From Azadirachta indica (taxonomy: Eukaryota; Streptophyta; Magnoliopsida; Sapindales; Meliaceae): a stretch of DNA of 64,000 bases. Under the pieces are notes generated by a model. The model had not been told where the DNA came from and searched no databases. It worked only from the letters and a program-made list of their open reading frames with translations. Both the position numbers and the translations under genes were made by a program. Shown in pieces: positions 16,631 through 26,688 of this stretch (position 1 is its first letter; every line of letters starts with the position of its first letter). The stretch lies in NCBI GenBank assembly GCA_022749755.1, contig CM040448.1, forward strand, positions 14,568,481 through 14,632,480. Reading direction: 5' to 3'.

Positions 16631-17096
16631 CCATGACTAATAAATAATAAACTAGATGACTTTTCAGGCTATGAACCTGTGAAGTAAAACTCTTTTAAGT
16701 TTTCTGTCTGTTGTGGTAAAAAGTATATGTTGTGTTGGTTGCAGGCAGATAAGATGACGTAGAAGTGCTAAGTTTGATAAGGTGACTCCAGAAATCGTTC
16801 ATTACAATTGTATAACTTGGTCAAAGTTGAGTAGCTCGTTATCAAACACTGTAAGGAAACAAGAAGCTAGCCTGATGATTGATTAGATTACATGTAGATA
16901 GAGTGGTAAATTCAAGTGCACTGAACAATTATATCCGGACAAAGTTTTAGGAAATTAATTTATTATTTCATTGTGAATTAGTCATCGATCTATGTGTAAG
17001 TTATTTTTAATTCCACTTTCAGAAATAATTGCAGTTGCAGCCGGTGTGAACTTCGGACTGTGAAGAGACACAACTTGCATGCCGCCCGGGCCACTG

Positions 17097-17174
17097 CTAA
17101 AGAGAAGACTCCAGTACTGCAATCGATCCACAACCACAACCACAACCTGAACCATAACTTCCTCCAGCAGCCAT
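17097..17174 (-). other. Tiny Gly/Cys-rich ORF (25 codons), doubtful
   Basis: On the minus strand an ATG at 17174 opens 25 codons that begin MAAGGSYGSGCGCGCGS and stop at 17099-17097. The alternating Gly-Cys run recalls plant metallothioneins, but no full metallothionein domain follows, and downstream Cys-containing stretches are in other frames. It may be a chance reading of a CCACAA-type repeat on the other strand. No splice sites or promoter could be assigned, so this is not offered as a proven gene. Confidence 0.15.
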
Positions 17175-18401
17175 GCACAGCAAATAAGCCATCCACAGTA
17201 AACATCAAAACAATACCTACCGCCTTCCTTCTTCTTCTTAATTGTGACTCGGTTCATTTTTCAGACTTTTTTTTTTTTAGGCCCATTTCTAGTTCTGCTG
17301 AAACAAGCGAATTGATTAAACTCCTTTTTTTTTTTTAATTTTGATATCTATAAATTTTATGTTTTAACAAATTAAATCAGACTCGCTGTTTATAATCTCT
17401 GGTACTCAGTAAACATGTTTCAACAAATTAAATCATAATTATAATGAGGAAAAGCATTATTGTTGATAATTAACAGACAATAATTTAATAAACTAAGATT
17501 AATTACCATGATTCAATCATCTTTATATATCAACACTTTCTATATATTACTACTGTATGATGGAAGCAGCAACGCAATAGAATATAATTTAAAGTTTGCG
17601 CCAAAAAATATTAATCTATTACCTAAATCAAAATCTTTAATATTCCATAAACCACAACCCCATGTACTATACATATTATTAGAAATAAACAATTAATTAT
17701 GTAACATTCATAAAATTTAATGGCTATCCAAAGTTCCTGTTTTCATATTTTTTTTTCCTCCTTATGTCTTCTCTATCCCTTCCTTTCTCTCACTTCTCTT
17801 TTTCTCCACCTGATTAAAAATGAAAAAATTTTAAATTATGACAATATTTTCTTTAATAAGCATAAACTATAAAATTATTTATTTATATTTAATTTTAATT
17901 GGACTAATTATTGTGATGAGAGGTTGAATTTATAAATTTGATTTTTTTAATCATTAACAAGAATTTTATTTATTTAAATTGAATTTTTATTGGTTTGATA
18001 AGAAGTTTGAAAAAAGCAAATAAATTTATAACTTTCGAATTTTTAAAATTTTTTATTTTTATTTCAAAAATAAAAAACAAGAGAAAAAGAAAAAAGATGA
18101 GATAAGATGAAAATATATTTTTTTTAAAAAAAAAATTATGATGCATTGGAATTTTTTTCATTTTAGGAAGAAAATAATTATTAATTATCAATTAAGTCTA
18201 AAGTTGAAGTAAGATTTTGGTTATTAAATTTTATGAATGTCATAGTTAAAAGTTAAGGAGAAACAAAAAGAAAAGAAAAGAAATAAAGATTGAGGATCCT
18301 CGTTATTAATAATTATAATATATTTCTCTAGATGTTACTTTCCGTACTCTCCTCACAATAATCTCCTCTCCTCTTCTCCCTAGCTGCTTTTGCCCTTTTC
18401 G

Positions 18402-18403
<2 letters not shown>

Positions 18404-18468
<65 letters not shown>
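18404..18468. repeat. (TTA)n microsatellite, about 21 units
   Basis: Uninterrupted TTA triplet run of about 65 bp. It lies in non-coding DNA about 260 bp downstream of the SKP1-like stop codon. Read on the minus strand it gives a spurious poly-Asn ORF. Such pure tracts are usually length-polymorphic. Confidence 0.95.
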
Positions 18469-18469
<1 letters not shown>

Positions 18470-18728
18470 GTCAACATTGCTAAAAGTAGTACGCATAAAT
18501 ACAAGCAAAAGATCAAGCGTATCTAGGGTTTATTCATATATAACTAAAACGAAATGTTGACATATAATCATAATAATGAGAATAATAATAATAATAATAA
18601 TAAGAATAATAATAATAATTGTAAAAATTAAGAAATTAATATTAGGAAAATTATTATTATCGATTAATTAAGAAACAAATGAAAAACAAAAAAAAAAAAT
18701 TAAGCATCGTTAAAAATCAATCAATCAA

Positions 18729-19238
18729 TCAATCATCCTCATCAACACCTTCGAACGCCCATGCATGTTCTTCACGTAAAACTTCCTCCTCCTCCGGGCT
18801 AAAGTCATTCTGGATACCGAAGAGATTTCTCACGTACTCGACGCTTTTGTTCTTGATTCGATCAGCCAAGGCATCTTCCATTAAATTCAACAAATTCTTC
18901 GCATCTAAATAATTCGCTGCAAGAATTATTTCCATTATCATTTCAGTACTCGCTTCTTTCACAAATCCACTGTCGAATGCTTTTACCACTTCTTTCGGAC
19001 TTGAGTTTGCGCGGAACTCGAGGTGTTTCCTACAATAAGTTATGACTTTCGTCAGAACGTCGCCGGAAACTATGGGTAGTGGAATCACCGCGTTTTCAAC
19101 GACATCAGGGTTGTCTTCGAAGAATGACTTCACTGCGCCAAACTCCATGGCCACGCTTTCTTCCACTTTAAAGTGTTGCCCGTCCGAAGTTGTTAGGGTT
19201 ATTGTCTTCATGGAAGGACTATTGCTGCTAGATGCCAT
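18729..19238 (-). CDS. SKP1-like protein (SCF ubiquitin-ligase adaptor), intronless
   Basis: 169 residues in one exon. SKP1 links cullin-1 to F-box proteins in SCF E3 ubiquitin ligases. The N-terminal BTB/POZ-like fold (about residues 10-75) starts KTITLTTSDGQHFKVEESVA and includes VIPLPIVSGDVLTKVITYC. The C-terminal SKP1 dimerisation region holds ILAANYLDAKNLLNLMEDAL, IKNKSVEYVRNLFGIQNDF and PEEEEVLREEHAWAFEGV. SKP1 homologues usually read IRxxFNIxNDFTPEEEExVRxENxWAFE there, so Val replaces Ile, Leu replaces Phe, and Leu and Glu-His sit near the end. It is therefore a divergent ASK-type member and not the housekeeping copy. It has a proper ATG, stop and length, so I see no sign of decay. F-box partners cannot be predicted. 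Confidence 0.93.
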   Translation of the reverse strand: MASSSNSPSMKTITLTTSDGQHFKVEESVAMEFGAVKSFFEDNPDVVENAVIPLPIVSGDVLTKVITYCRKHLEFRANSSPKEVVKAFDSGFVKEASTEMIMEIILAANYLDAKNLLNLMEDALADRIKNKSVEYVRNLFGIQNDFSPEEEEVLREEHAWAFEGVDEDD

Positions 19239-20187
19239 ATCTGAAATATAACGTAAGAAGAAAGTTATGCTATTGTAACTTGGAAGTAAGAACTTTGAAA
19301 ATTGATAGAGGCAGAGGTTATTTATGACAAAAAAAAAAAAAAAAAAAAAGAAAAACAGGTTTGCTAACTGGAAAAAGAAGGCTGTGAATTGATTGATGAG
19401 GCAGCGGAGGGGACTAAGAAGTGGTATATACAGTGCTTTCTGATTCTCTTTTCCAGTCCTGGTATGAATTGAGTTCCTTTTGTTTCAGGGATTCTAACCT
19501 AATTAAATCAAATTAATTAGGGTTTATTTTTTATCTTCCATTATGTTTATTATGTATAGTATCTTCGTTATTGTAAATTTTATGTATAGTATTCTAGTTA
19601 AATCTATAACTTTGCGAAATCTAATCCGCGAAATGTAAATCTAAGAAGTGTATATGCACTAGGAATCCATATCGCAAAGTTAACGTGGAAATCTAATCTG
19701 CTTTCAGAAAGGAAGTAGAAAAATGTGCAGAACTATATATTATATATTAACTCACCATAATGATACAATCTCACTACAAGAACTAGCATATGAAATATTA
19801 ATTATTGATATATATTTATTTATTCTTGAAAATCCACCAATTTGAAATAATCCATTAATTGACACTGAATTCATTGTTTTTGTTATATATGCTTTCCTCT
19901 GAAATCGAGAAATAAAAACGGGAATTAAGCATACACAAGTTATGAATTAATCTCCTCTTTCAATCTCTATATTATTATATTATATTATATTATATTATAT
20001 TTCTTTAATATATAAAAATCCAAATTACTCTCTCTTTACCATCCATCCAAGTGTAAATTTATTATCAAAATTTTACTCGATTACATTATAAATTAACAAA
20101 GCTGAAGCTAGCTGTTGCTGCTGGACAAAATGCAATGCAGCTTGATGGCACACAACCAAAAGGGAGAAATATATTTACAATTGCCAG
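19239..20187. other. Intergenic: SKP1-like promoter side and RH36 3' side
   Basis: Holds the upstream region of the SKP1-like gene, including a poly(A) tract at about 19330-19349 some 90 bp above its ATG, and an ATTAT-type pentamer repeat at about 19970-20000. The right end probably carries the 3' UTR of the helicase gene. No other gene is seen. Confidence 0.55.
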
Positions 20188-23100
20188 CTAATCATCGGAT
20201 TTCTTCTTCTTCTTCAATAATCCCTTATCTGCTAGTGTTTTCAATTTCTGTTTTTTGCGTTCTTGTGCTTTCTCCTCAAACCCATCATCGATCAACTTCA
20301 TTGTTGCCACACGTCTGGCCTTGTAAACCTGCAAATCCAAAAGTTTCATCCCATAGCCAAATTGGAGTAAAGTCAGAAACCAATTACCATTGTGCAACAC
20401 TGTTCATGAAAAACCCAAGTTTAGTTTGAAAAATATTTTCACAGTTTCTAAGGAAACTACATATTCCAAGGTAGCTAGCTTACCCTTGTAATATCAGAAA
20501 GCACTTCTTGCTCTTTATATTCAAATTCTTCCAGCTGTTTACCAAGCACAGCTTCTATTTCGTGAATGAGATCTTCATCATTCTGCAAAAAATCTCACAT
20601 GTCCAAGGTTAAAAAAAAAAAAATGAACAAAATCTAGTATTACAGATCTCGCATTTAATTTCTGAAATGTAAATTCAATTCCTAAACAATTTCAGAAATA
20701 CATTTCAAATATCATTGCCAGTACATTTCTACTACTCACTTGGGTAATAAAGCTGACGGCTAGTCCACCTCTGCCTGCTCTTGCAGTACGCCCCACACGA
20801 TGAACATAATCTCTAGGATATCTGAAATGAGCTAACAGTCATATTCCACAGCATGAAACTTCTACTGAAATTATAAAGTAACTTTTTTTGCATATAACCT
20901 TGGAATATCATAATTTATAACAAGATCAACGGTAGGAATGTCCAAACCACAACTGGCAACATCAGTTGCAAGCAGTATAGAAACTTGTCCTGATTTGAAC
21001 CGATGCAGCGCAGAAAGCCTCTGAGACTGGGATCTGAATGAATGCAGTGCTGCAGTCTCCTGATCCAGCTCTTCTAGTAGTAAGCTTAAAAGGAGACAAC
21101 TTCTGCTCAACAGTTAAACATAAACATAAAAAGCCTCACTCAACATAAATATTAACATAGGAATATAGAGCTACATGCTTCAAACAGTAAACCAATACAT
21201 ATATTGCAATATTGTGAAAGTAAAGTGAAATATACTATAATACAATGCCAAAACTACCAAAAATCCATCAACTAACATCTAAAGTAGAAAGAAAAGTGAA
21301 AAAATATCGTGTCTAGAGGTTTTTTTCTTCACATCACAACTAGAATCGTAATTCCCCAGGTATATAAGAAAGAGGTTAGCATGAATAATGAAGCTCCAAC
21401 TTATAAAGTAGGGAAGTTACTATGTAATCATATAACCACTAGCACCTCATTTGTAAGTCATTGAACATTAAAACTACCAATGACATCTGTTAAATAGCAC
21501 AAACCAGAACAATAAATATTAACTAATCATCAATCAACTGGATACTTTTTCTTTAAAAATTCATGCTACATTGCTTAAAAGCTAGATACCTGCAGGTAGA
21601 GACAAATATGATTGCTGAGCGAATACCCATATCTTCCAAATTAGATCAAATGTGTGCAAGATAAACATCCTTAACATTTTTTGGGATGAAAATATATTGT
21701 TGTTTCAGAGTTTCAATTGTCTTGAAGCCTTCATACGCCTCATAAAAGTATGCTTTATTTGCAGAAACCTCAAGCAGGGTTTGCAAGTCACTGGTCATTG
21801 TAGCAGAAAATAACAGAGTCTGCCGAGTTTTTGGCAAGCACTGAAAAACTACTCTCAATTCCTCTTCAAATCCAACATCCAAAACTCTATCTGCTTCATC
21901 CAACACCAAATACTAAATACAGAACAAAAAGAACTAATTAGAAGTTGTGAAATACTTGCCAAGAAACTGCTAGCTCTATTCGCAGGGAGCACAGAAACAT
22001 AGAGAGCTAAGATAGAAGAACAATAAAGAAAGGAATAAAAAGACACTCTTTCAGTACAAAATGATAAAATTCAAGGTTTTGATGCATTATTCCTCAACAT
22101 CTGTTAACTAAACCACAAGACTACAATGTCTAGGGATTATGGTAAAACCATTACATTACTTCGTCAACTACATTGCATAATTTCTACAAACCCTTCAGTT
22201 CATCTTGGTAATAGCAACTAATAATCCATCAAGTGATGAAGTTGCCAATCAACTTTGATGAAAAAATGTTTAATAACCCAATCTTGAGCAGGAGGAAACA
22301 TGGATTATGAATCAAGCTAAATTATGCCAATTACAGCTAGTACTGAAGATGAGATAATCAATATTGAAAATTTTGGGGATATGTTTTCTAGAGAATGTTG
22401 ATAATGGCACCAAAATCCCAGAATGAACAAGATGCCAAAAGCAATGACGCTAAAATTCCACACAAGAAAAAAAATTCTCATCTGCTGGCCTTTTTGTCCC
22501 TACAAATGAAATTCTCTTCAACAGCTAAAATTTTCTACCTCCTGTATCATAACCGATCACATTACATAATTATCAAGGTTTAAATTAAAAATCAACATTC
22601 TTCACTAACACTATTTCCCCTTATCAGAAAATAAATGGAACTCACTCCACTATCTATCACTATAATCCTTATAATCCTAATTCTCAGGAATCGCATTACT
22701 AACAATGGTTAACAGAAAACAGAAGAAATAGAAAAGGCAAAATACCTTGGTTCTAGAAAACACAGAAGGAATATCAGGATCCTCTTGAAGCAGAACCTTA
22801 ATCCTTCCCGGTGTAGCAATAACAATGTGAGGTCTATTCATCAAGCTCTTAGCTTGGCTCAACATGTCCATAACTCCAACCACAACCTCACACCTTAAAT
22901 GCAAGCACGAACCCAGGGCTTTAATGCTCCGCAGCTGATATGCCAGCTCCCTCGTCGGCGTTATCACCAGTGCCAACACCCCATATGGGTCCTCCGCCAG
23001 ACGGTGCAGTATAGGCAGTGCAAACGCCGCCGTTTTCCCACTCCCAGTCTGAGCCAGGCCCAGAACGTCCCTGCCCTCCAGAATCTTCGGTATACAGTGG

Positions 23101-23354
23101 GACTGGACCGGTGTGGGCCGCCGCATACCGAGCTCCTTGGATGTTTGAACCGCCCATTCCGCCAGCCCGAGGTCGGCGAAAGTGGTGGTTGAAGAATTAG
23201 TGTCAGAATTTGTGAACTTTTCGAGTTGAACGGTATCTGAAGTAGATTTAGGATTTTGTGGCGAAAGTGGTTCGGGTTCGGGTTTGGGTCTAGGTTTCGT
23301 TCTTGGTTTCGAGAAGAGGGGGAAGTTCTCGTCCACTAGAATTTCTTGGTCCAT
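20188..23354 (-). pseudogene. DEAD-box RNA helicase RH36-like, interrupted by an in-frame TGA
   Basis: Six exons: 22746-23354, 21590-21912, 20899-21102, 20740-20821, 20484-20582 and 20188-20328. They sum to 1458 bp in one frame and match the plant nucleolar helicase RH36 (SWA3, At1g16280; rRNA maturation) along its whole length. Motifs seen: Q-motif region FADLGLAEWAVQTSKELG, motif I AQTGSGKT, TPTRELA, ATPGR, DEAD, SAT and [10 protein letters not shown]. Codon 292 is TGA (21646-21648), at the start of the second RecA domain, so translation should stop after 291 residues. Other conserved sites also differ: Cys for Arg in motif V (TDVASCGLD, usually TDVASRGLD), GV for GG before MDML, Tyr for Asp in IPRYPRDY, and what looks like one residue missing after RELAYQL. 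Splice sites are all intact. Either a young pseudogene or defective allele, or an assembly error at the TGA. RH36 is essential in Arabidopsis female gametogenesis, so a working copy should exist elsewhere. Confidence 0.7.
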
Positions 23355-23777
23355 GTTTTCGGAGTATTAATATCAATATCAACATCAAGCAGGAATACTG
23401 CCAGCATTGAATCGAAATATTTGATCCTGGCACTCAAATATGGAAAAATCTCAGCGGGGAGATGGAAGATATCTAGGAATTTGCAGATATATTTGGGCTT
23501 CAGCATTGGGACACACCCGCGGGTTCAATATGAGTAAACAGACCTCTTGTGAATTCCTAGTTAAGGTCTAGAAAGAAATAATGTGAGGTTTAAATAGTAA
23601 TAATCGAAACTAAGCACTTGTAGAACCTTATTGGGCCAGAAAGCCCATGGTCAAGAATTGTCAACGGCGAAATAACTTCCATGAAGTGAATTTGTCTTGA
23701 GAGTGGTTGAAGATGAAGCATAAATAGATAAAAAAAAAAAAATGCAGTGAGAAATTAGGCTGAGAGATAGTCAAGTG
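23355..23777. promoter_or_regulatory. Divergent promoter between the RH36-like gene and the SDR gene
   Basis: About 420 bp separate two start codons that point away from each other. The helicase-proximal side is less AT-rich; a poly(A) tract (about 23731-23742) sits in the SDR leader. No clear TATA box. The intact SDR gene may keep this region under selection even if the helicase copy is dead (inference). Confidence 0.5.
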
Positions 23778-25915
23778 ATGACGAGGGAATCCCCATTCAA
23801 GGCAGATGTGTTGAAAGGCAAAGTTGCTCTGATTACAGGAGGTGGTTCAGGAATTGGCTTTGAGATATCTATCCAGTTCGGTAAACATGGGGCTTCAGTT
23901 GCAATCATGGGACGACGCAAACAAGTTCTTGATTCTGCTGTTTCTGCTCTTCAAGCTGTTGGAATCCATGTATAATTAGATTTTAATTTTGTTCTTAACA
24001 TTTCTTATGTCATAAAAAAGAGCATTTCTTTTTCTTATCTGGGTTTGTTTTGTTTCTGTGACTGATTATCGTTAATTATGTGCTTGCATGTTTGTTTGTT
24101 TTAGATTTCTTGTAACTTTTTTATGCTTTTGATTTGCTTTGAAAGGCGTTCCATTTGATTCTATGTTTAATATGCTATATCATTAGTTCCCTAGGGAAAA
24201 AAAATGGAGAATTAGAGGAATTCTTGCAGTTTAAATATGTAATATCCTTTTTACATGGTTCAAATGATAGTTAAGTTGTTTCCTTCTCTTTCACTTTCTT
24301 GCAAAATCTCTAGGTGAATGTCTAGAGCTAATTTGGTAATGTTACTCTCTCTTCCTTGGTTGATTGAATGTTTGGTGTGCTGCAATTTCACATGATTTTT
24401 TTGGTATTCAGTTGATAATAAGAGCTCAAGTTGTGTTTCTTTTGCTCTTGTCGTAAAGGCTGCTGGCTTTGAGGGGGATGTTCGTAAGCAGGAAGATGCG
24501 AAAAGAGTTGTGGAATCAGCTTTTGAGCATTTTGGGCGGCTTGACATTCTTGTGAATGCTGCAGCTGGAAACTTTCTTGTGTCAGCCGAGGATTTGTCAC
24601 CTAATGGATTTCGAACAGGTGCAGTTTTTGAATGGTTCTTATAATAACTAAGCAAACATCTTCCCCTCCTCCTCTCCCTCTCTTTTCCCATTTCTGTTAG
24701 GTCTCAAATTTTCTGAGTCAAGTATGGGTTAACTTGATCCTGAAATAATGAAAGATCTTTCTTATTTACTTGAGAAGTTTAATGTAATAAACTTTTTGGT
24801 AAGTACAGGTCTATAACTTTCTTGTAAGAAGTTGCACTCTTTCTTAATAAATTACTTGTCGAATGAATATATATATATATATATATTGATTTGGTTTTCC
24901 TGTGATGCATACTAATCCTCCTGATGATGAATACTTGAACCAAGTTACGAACTATTGACTCTATTAAGTCTTCATCTAAATGCAATCTTTTTAATAACCA
25001 CTGCAGTAATGGATATTGATTCTGTGGGCACATTCACAATGTGCCATGAAGCGTTTAAATATCTCAAAAAAGGACCTGGAAGAAGCTCATCTGCTGGTGG
25101 ATCCATTTTGAACATAAGTGCCACCTTACATTATACAGCTGCATGGTATCAAATACATGTAGCTGCAGCCAAGGTCTGTCGCATATGTTGTTACTTGCTA
25201 GCCTTAAAGAATAGACAACTCCTTATAAGTGTCTTTACTATGTTTCTCCCAACAGGCAGCTGTAGATGGCATTACTAGAAACTTGGCCCTGGAATGGGGA
25301 ACCGACTATGATATTCGAGTCAATGGGATTGCCCCAGGACCCATTGGTGACACCCCAGGCATGAGTAAACTTGCACCCGAGGAGATTAATAGTACAGCTC
25401 GAGAGTATATGCCTTTGTATAAACTTGGGGAGAAATGGGATATCGCTATGGCTGCACTGTACCTTGCTTCCGATGCTGGTTTGTAACTGTATTTGCTTGT
25501 GCTGTCTCCCACACATAATATGATTACCTTGTCATAATGTCTTTGTCAATAGCTAATTGCAAACTGGAGAATTTCGTATTATCTTCATGCACCATTCTTT
25601 TATCATTGTTTTCAACTTGAATCATCTTGAGGTGACCACAATTACCAAATTGTTAAGAAATTTTTTTCATTGCTCATGAGACCATGCATGGGTCATGCAT
25701 ATTTTCTTTTCTATTTTTATCATCCCCAGAAGAACTGATCCATCATTATGCATTTTGAAGGGAAATATGTCAACGGAACAACTCTTATAGTTGATGGAGG
25801 ACTTTGGCTGAGCCAGCCTCGCCGTCTTCCAAAAGAGGCAGTCAAGCAGCTATCCCGAACAGTGGAGAAGAGGTCTAGAGATAAGCCAGTTGGGGTTCCT
25901 AGGAGTAAGCTTTAA
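23778..25915 (+). CDS. Peroxisomal 2,4-dienoyl-CoA reductase-like short-chain dehydrogenase (SDRb)
   Basis: Five exons, 23778-23969, 24459-24618, 25007-25173, 25256-25478 and 25761-25915, give 298 residues, the length I recall for Arabidopsis At3g12800. It is a Rossmann-fold oxidoreductase: the cofactor motif TGGGSGIG is near residue 20, followed by NAAAGNF, NISATLHYTAAWYQ and the Lys of HVAAAKAAVD in the active-site area. NADPH use is known for the family: 2,4-dienoyl-CoA reductases remove conjugated double bonds during beta-oxidation of unsaturated fatty acids. The protein ends Arg-Ser-Lys-Leu, a canonical PTS1 signal, so peroxisomal matrix import is expected. Start: the ATG at 23778 follows an in-frame GTG and fits the family length. 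It converges with FtsH12 downstream. Confidence 0.95.
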
Positions 25916-26688
25916 TCCCCCAAATATGTAATTGTTTGTTGTCCTTTCAATACAGAGAGAGGTCTAGACATTGGCAGTTGGGTTCTAATCAAGCTTTATA
26001 ACACTTCAATAAAAATGCAATCATTTGTGGAGTTATCATTTTCTAGATCATATAATTTACATTTAAATTTCTCTGAGAGAGGATCAAAATCTTACAGCAC
26101 TCTGAATTATTCATTGAAATCTGTAGTTTCTCACAATGTCGATGCCCTTTTTTGTTCTTCCTGTTGGGAAGTAGACAAATTCCATGAAGATGCTAATATA
26201 TTTTAAAGCATATGAAGCAGGATAATTATTTGCCATCGCATATCATATATGTAACAAGCAAACAACATGAATTGAATATGTTTCTCTAGAAATATTGACA
26301 AACTATTCATATGGCACTTGCTTACGCTTCAGGCTAATTACATAAAAAAGATCTATTCATCAAGAAGAAGAGCGCGAAGCAGGTTCTGAGCCTGATGTTA
26401 AAAAAAAAAAAAAAAATTTGGGAGCTTTAATTAAGATTTTCCCGAAAGCGGCTGTAAACTTCCCCTACATTTCCATAGGCTGCAAACTTCCAACAAGCAG
26501 TTAGTTGTCAATGTTGAAGACTTGCCTACAAACGGAATCCAAAAGTTTCACCGTCGTTACTCGAATATCAACTTGTTGGCTTTCACCATGAGCCGCATAC
26601 ATCTTTTCCAAACTCTTAATGTGCAGTAACCAAAGCAACCATTTCAAATTTTATCCCAGGTACTGAGAAGATGGAATTCTCAGAAAAT
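25916..26688. other. Convergent 3' intergenic stretch with poly(A) tract
   Basis: Contains the 3' UTRs of the SDR gene and FtsH12. A poly(A) run lies at about 26400-26416. Short minus-strand open stretches at 26400-26640 lie beyond the FtsH12 stop and have no recognisable domain, so they are taken as UTR. Confidence 0.55.

Larger units (their letters stand above)
16631..18728. other. AT-rich intergenic region between convergent genes
   Basis: About 2.1 kb. The left end is probably the PPR 3' UTR. From about 17340 to 18720 it is extremely AT-rich with homopolymer runs, a long TTA microsatellite and a second, impure AAT tract near 18580-18620. Around 17040-17230 base composition changes (CCACAA and CAGC words); a tiny Gly/Cys-rich ORF there is treated separately. 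No confident gene. Confidence 0.6.

Noticed and set aside
16982..17338. Overlapping 72-92 codon ORFs on both strands
   Set aside because: They overlap each other, are low in complexity (His-Asn or Val runs) and match no family I know; only the Gly/Cys micro-ORF is kept as a doubtful note.
18328..18516. Minus-strand ORF with a long poly-Asn run
   Set aside because: It is only the TTA microsatellite read through; no conserved domain on either side.
22899..23200. Open frames on the plus strand and in an alternative minus-strand frame within 22.9-23.2 kb
   Set aside because: Shadows of the first exon of the RH36-like gene, which is the GC-richest coding stretch there.
26400..26640. Short minus-strand open stretches just past FtsH12
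   Set aside because: They lie beyond the FtsH12 stop codon (26689-26691), have no domain and no shared frame; best explained as 3' UTR.
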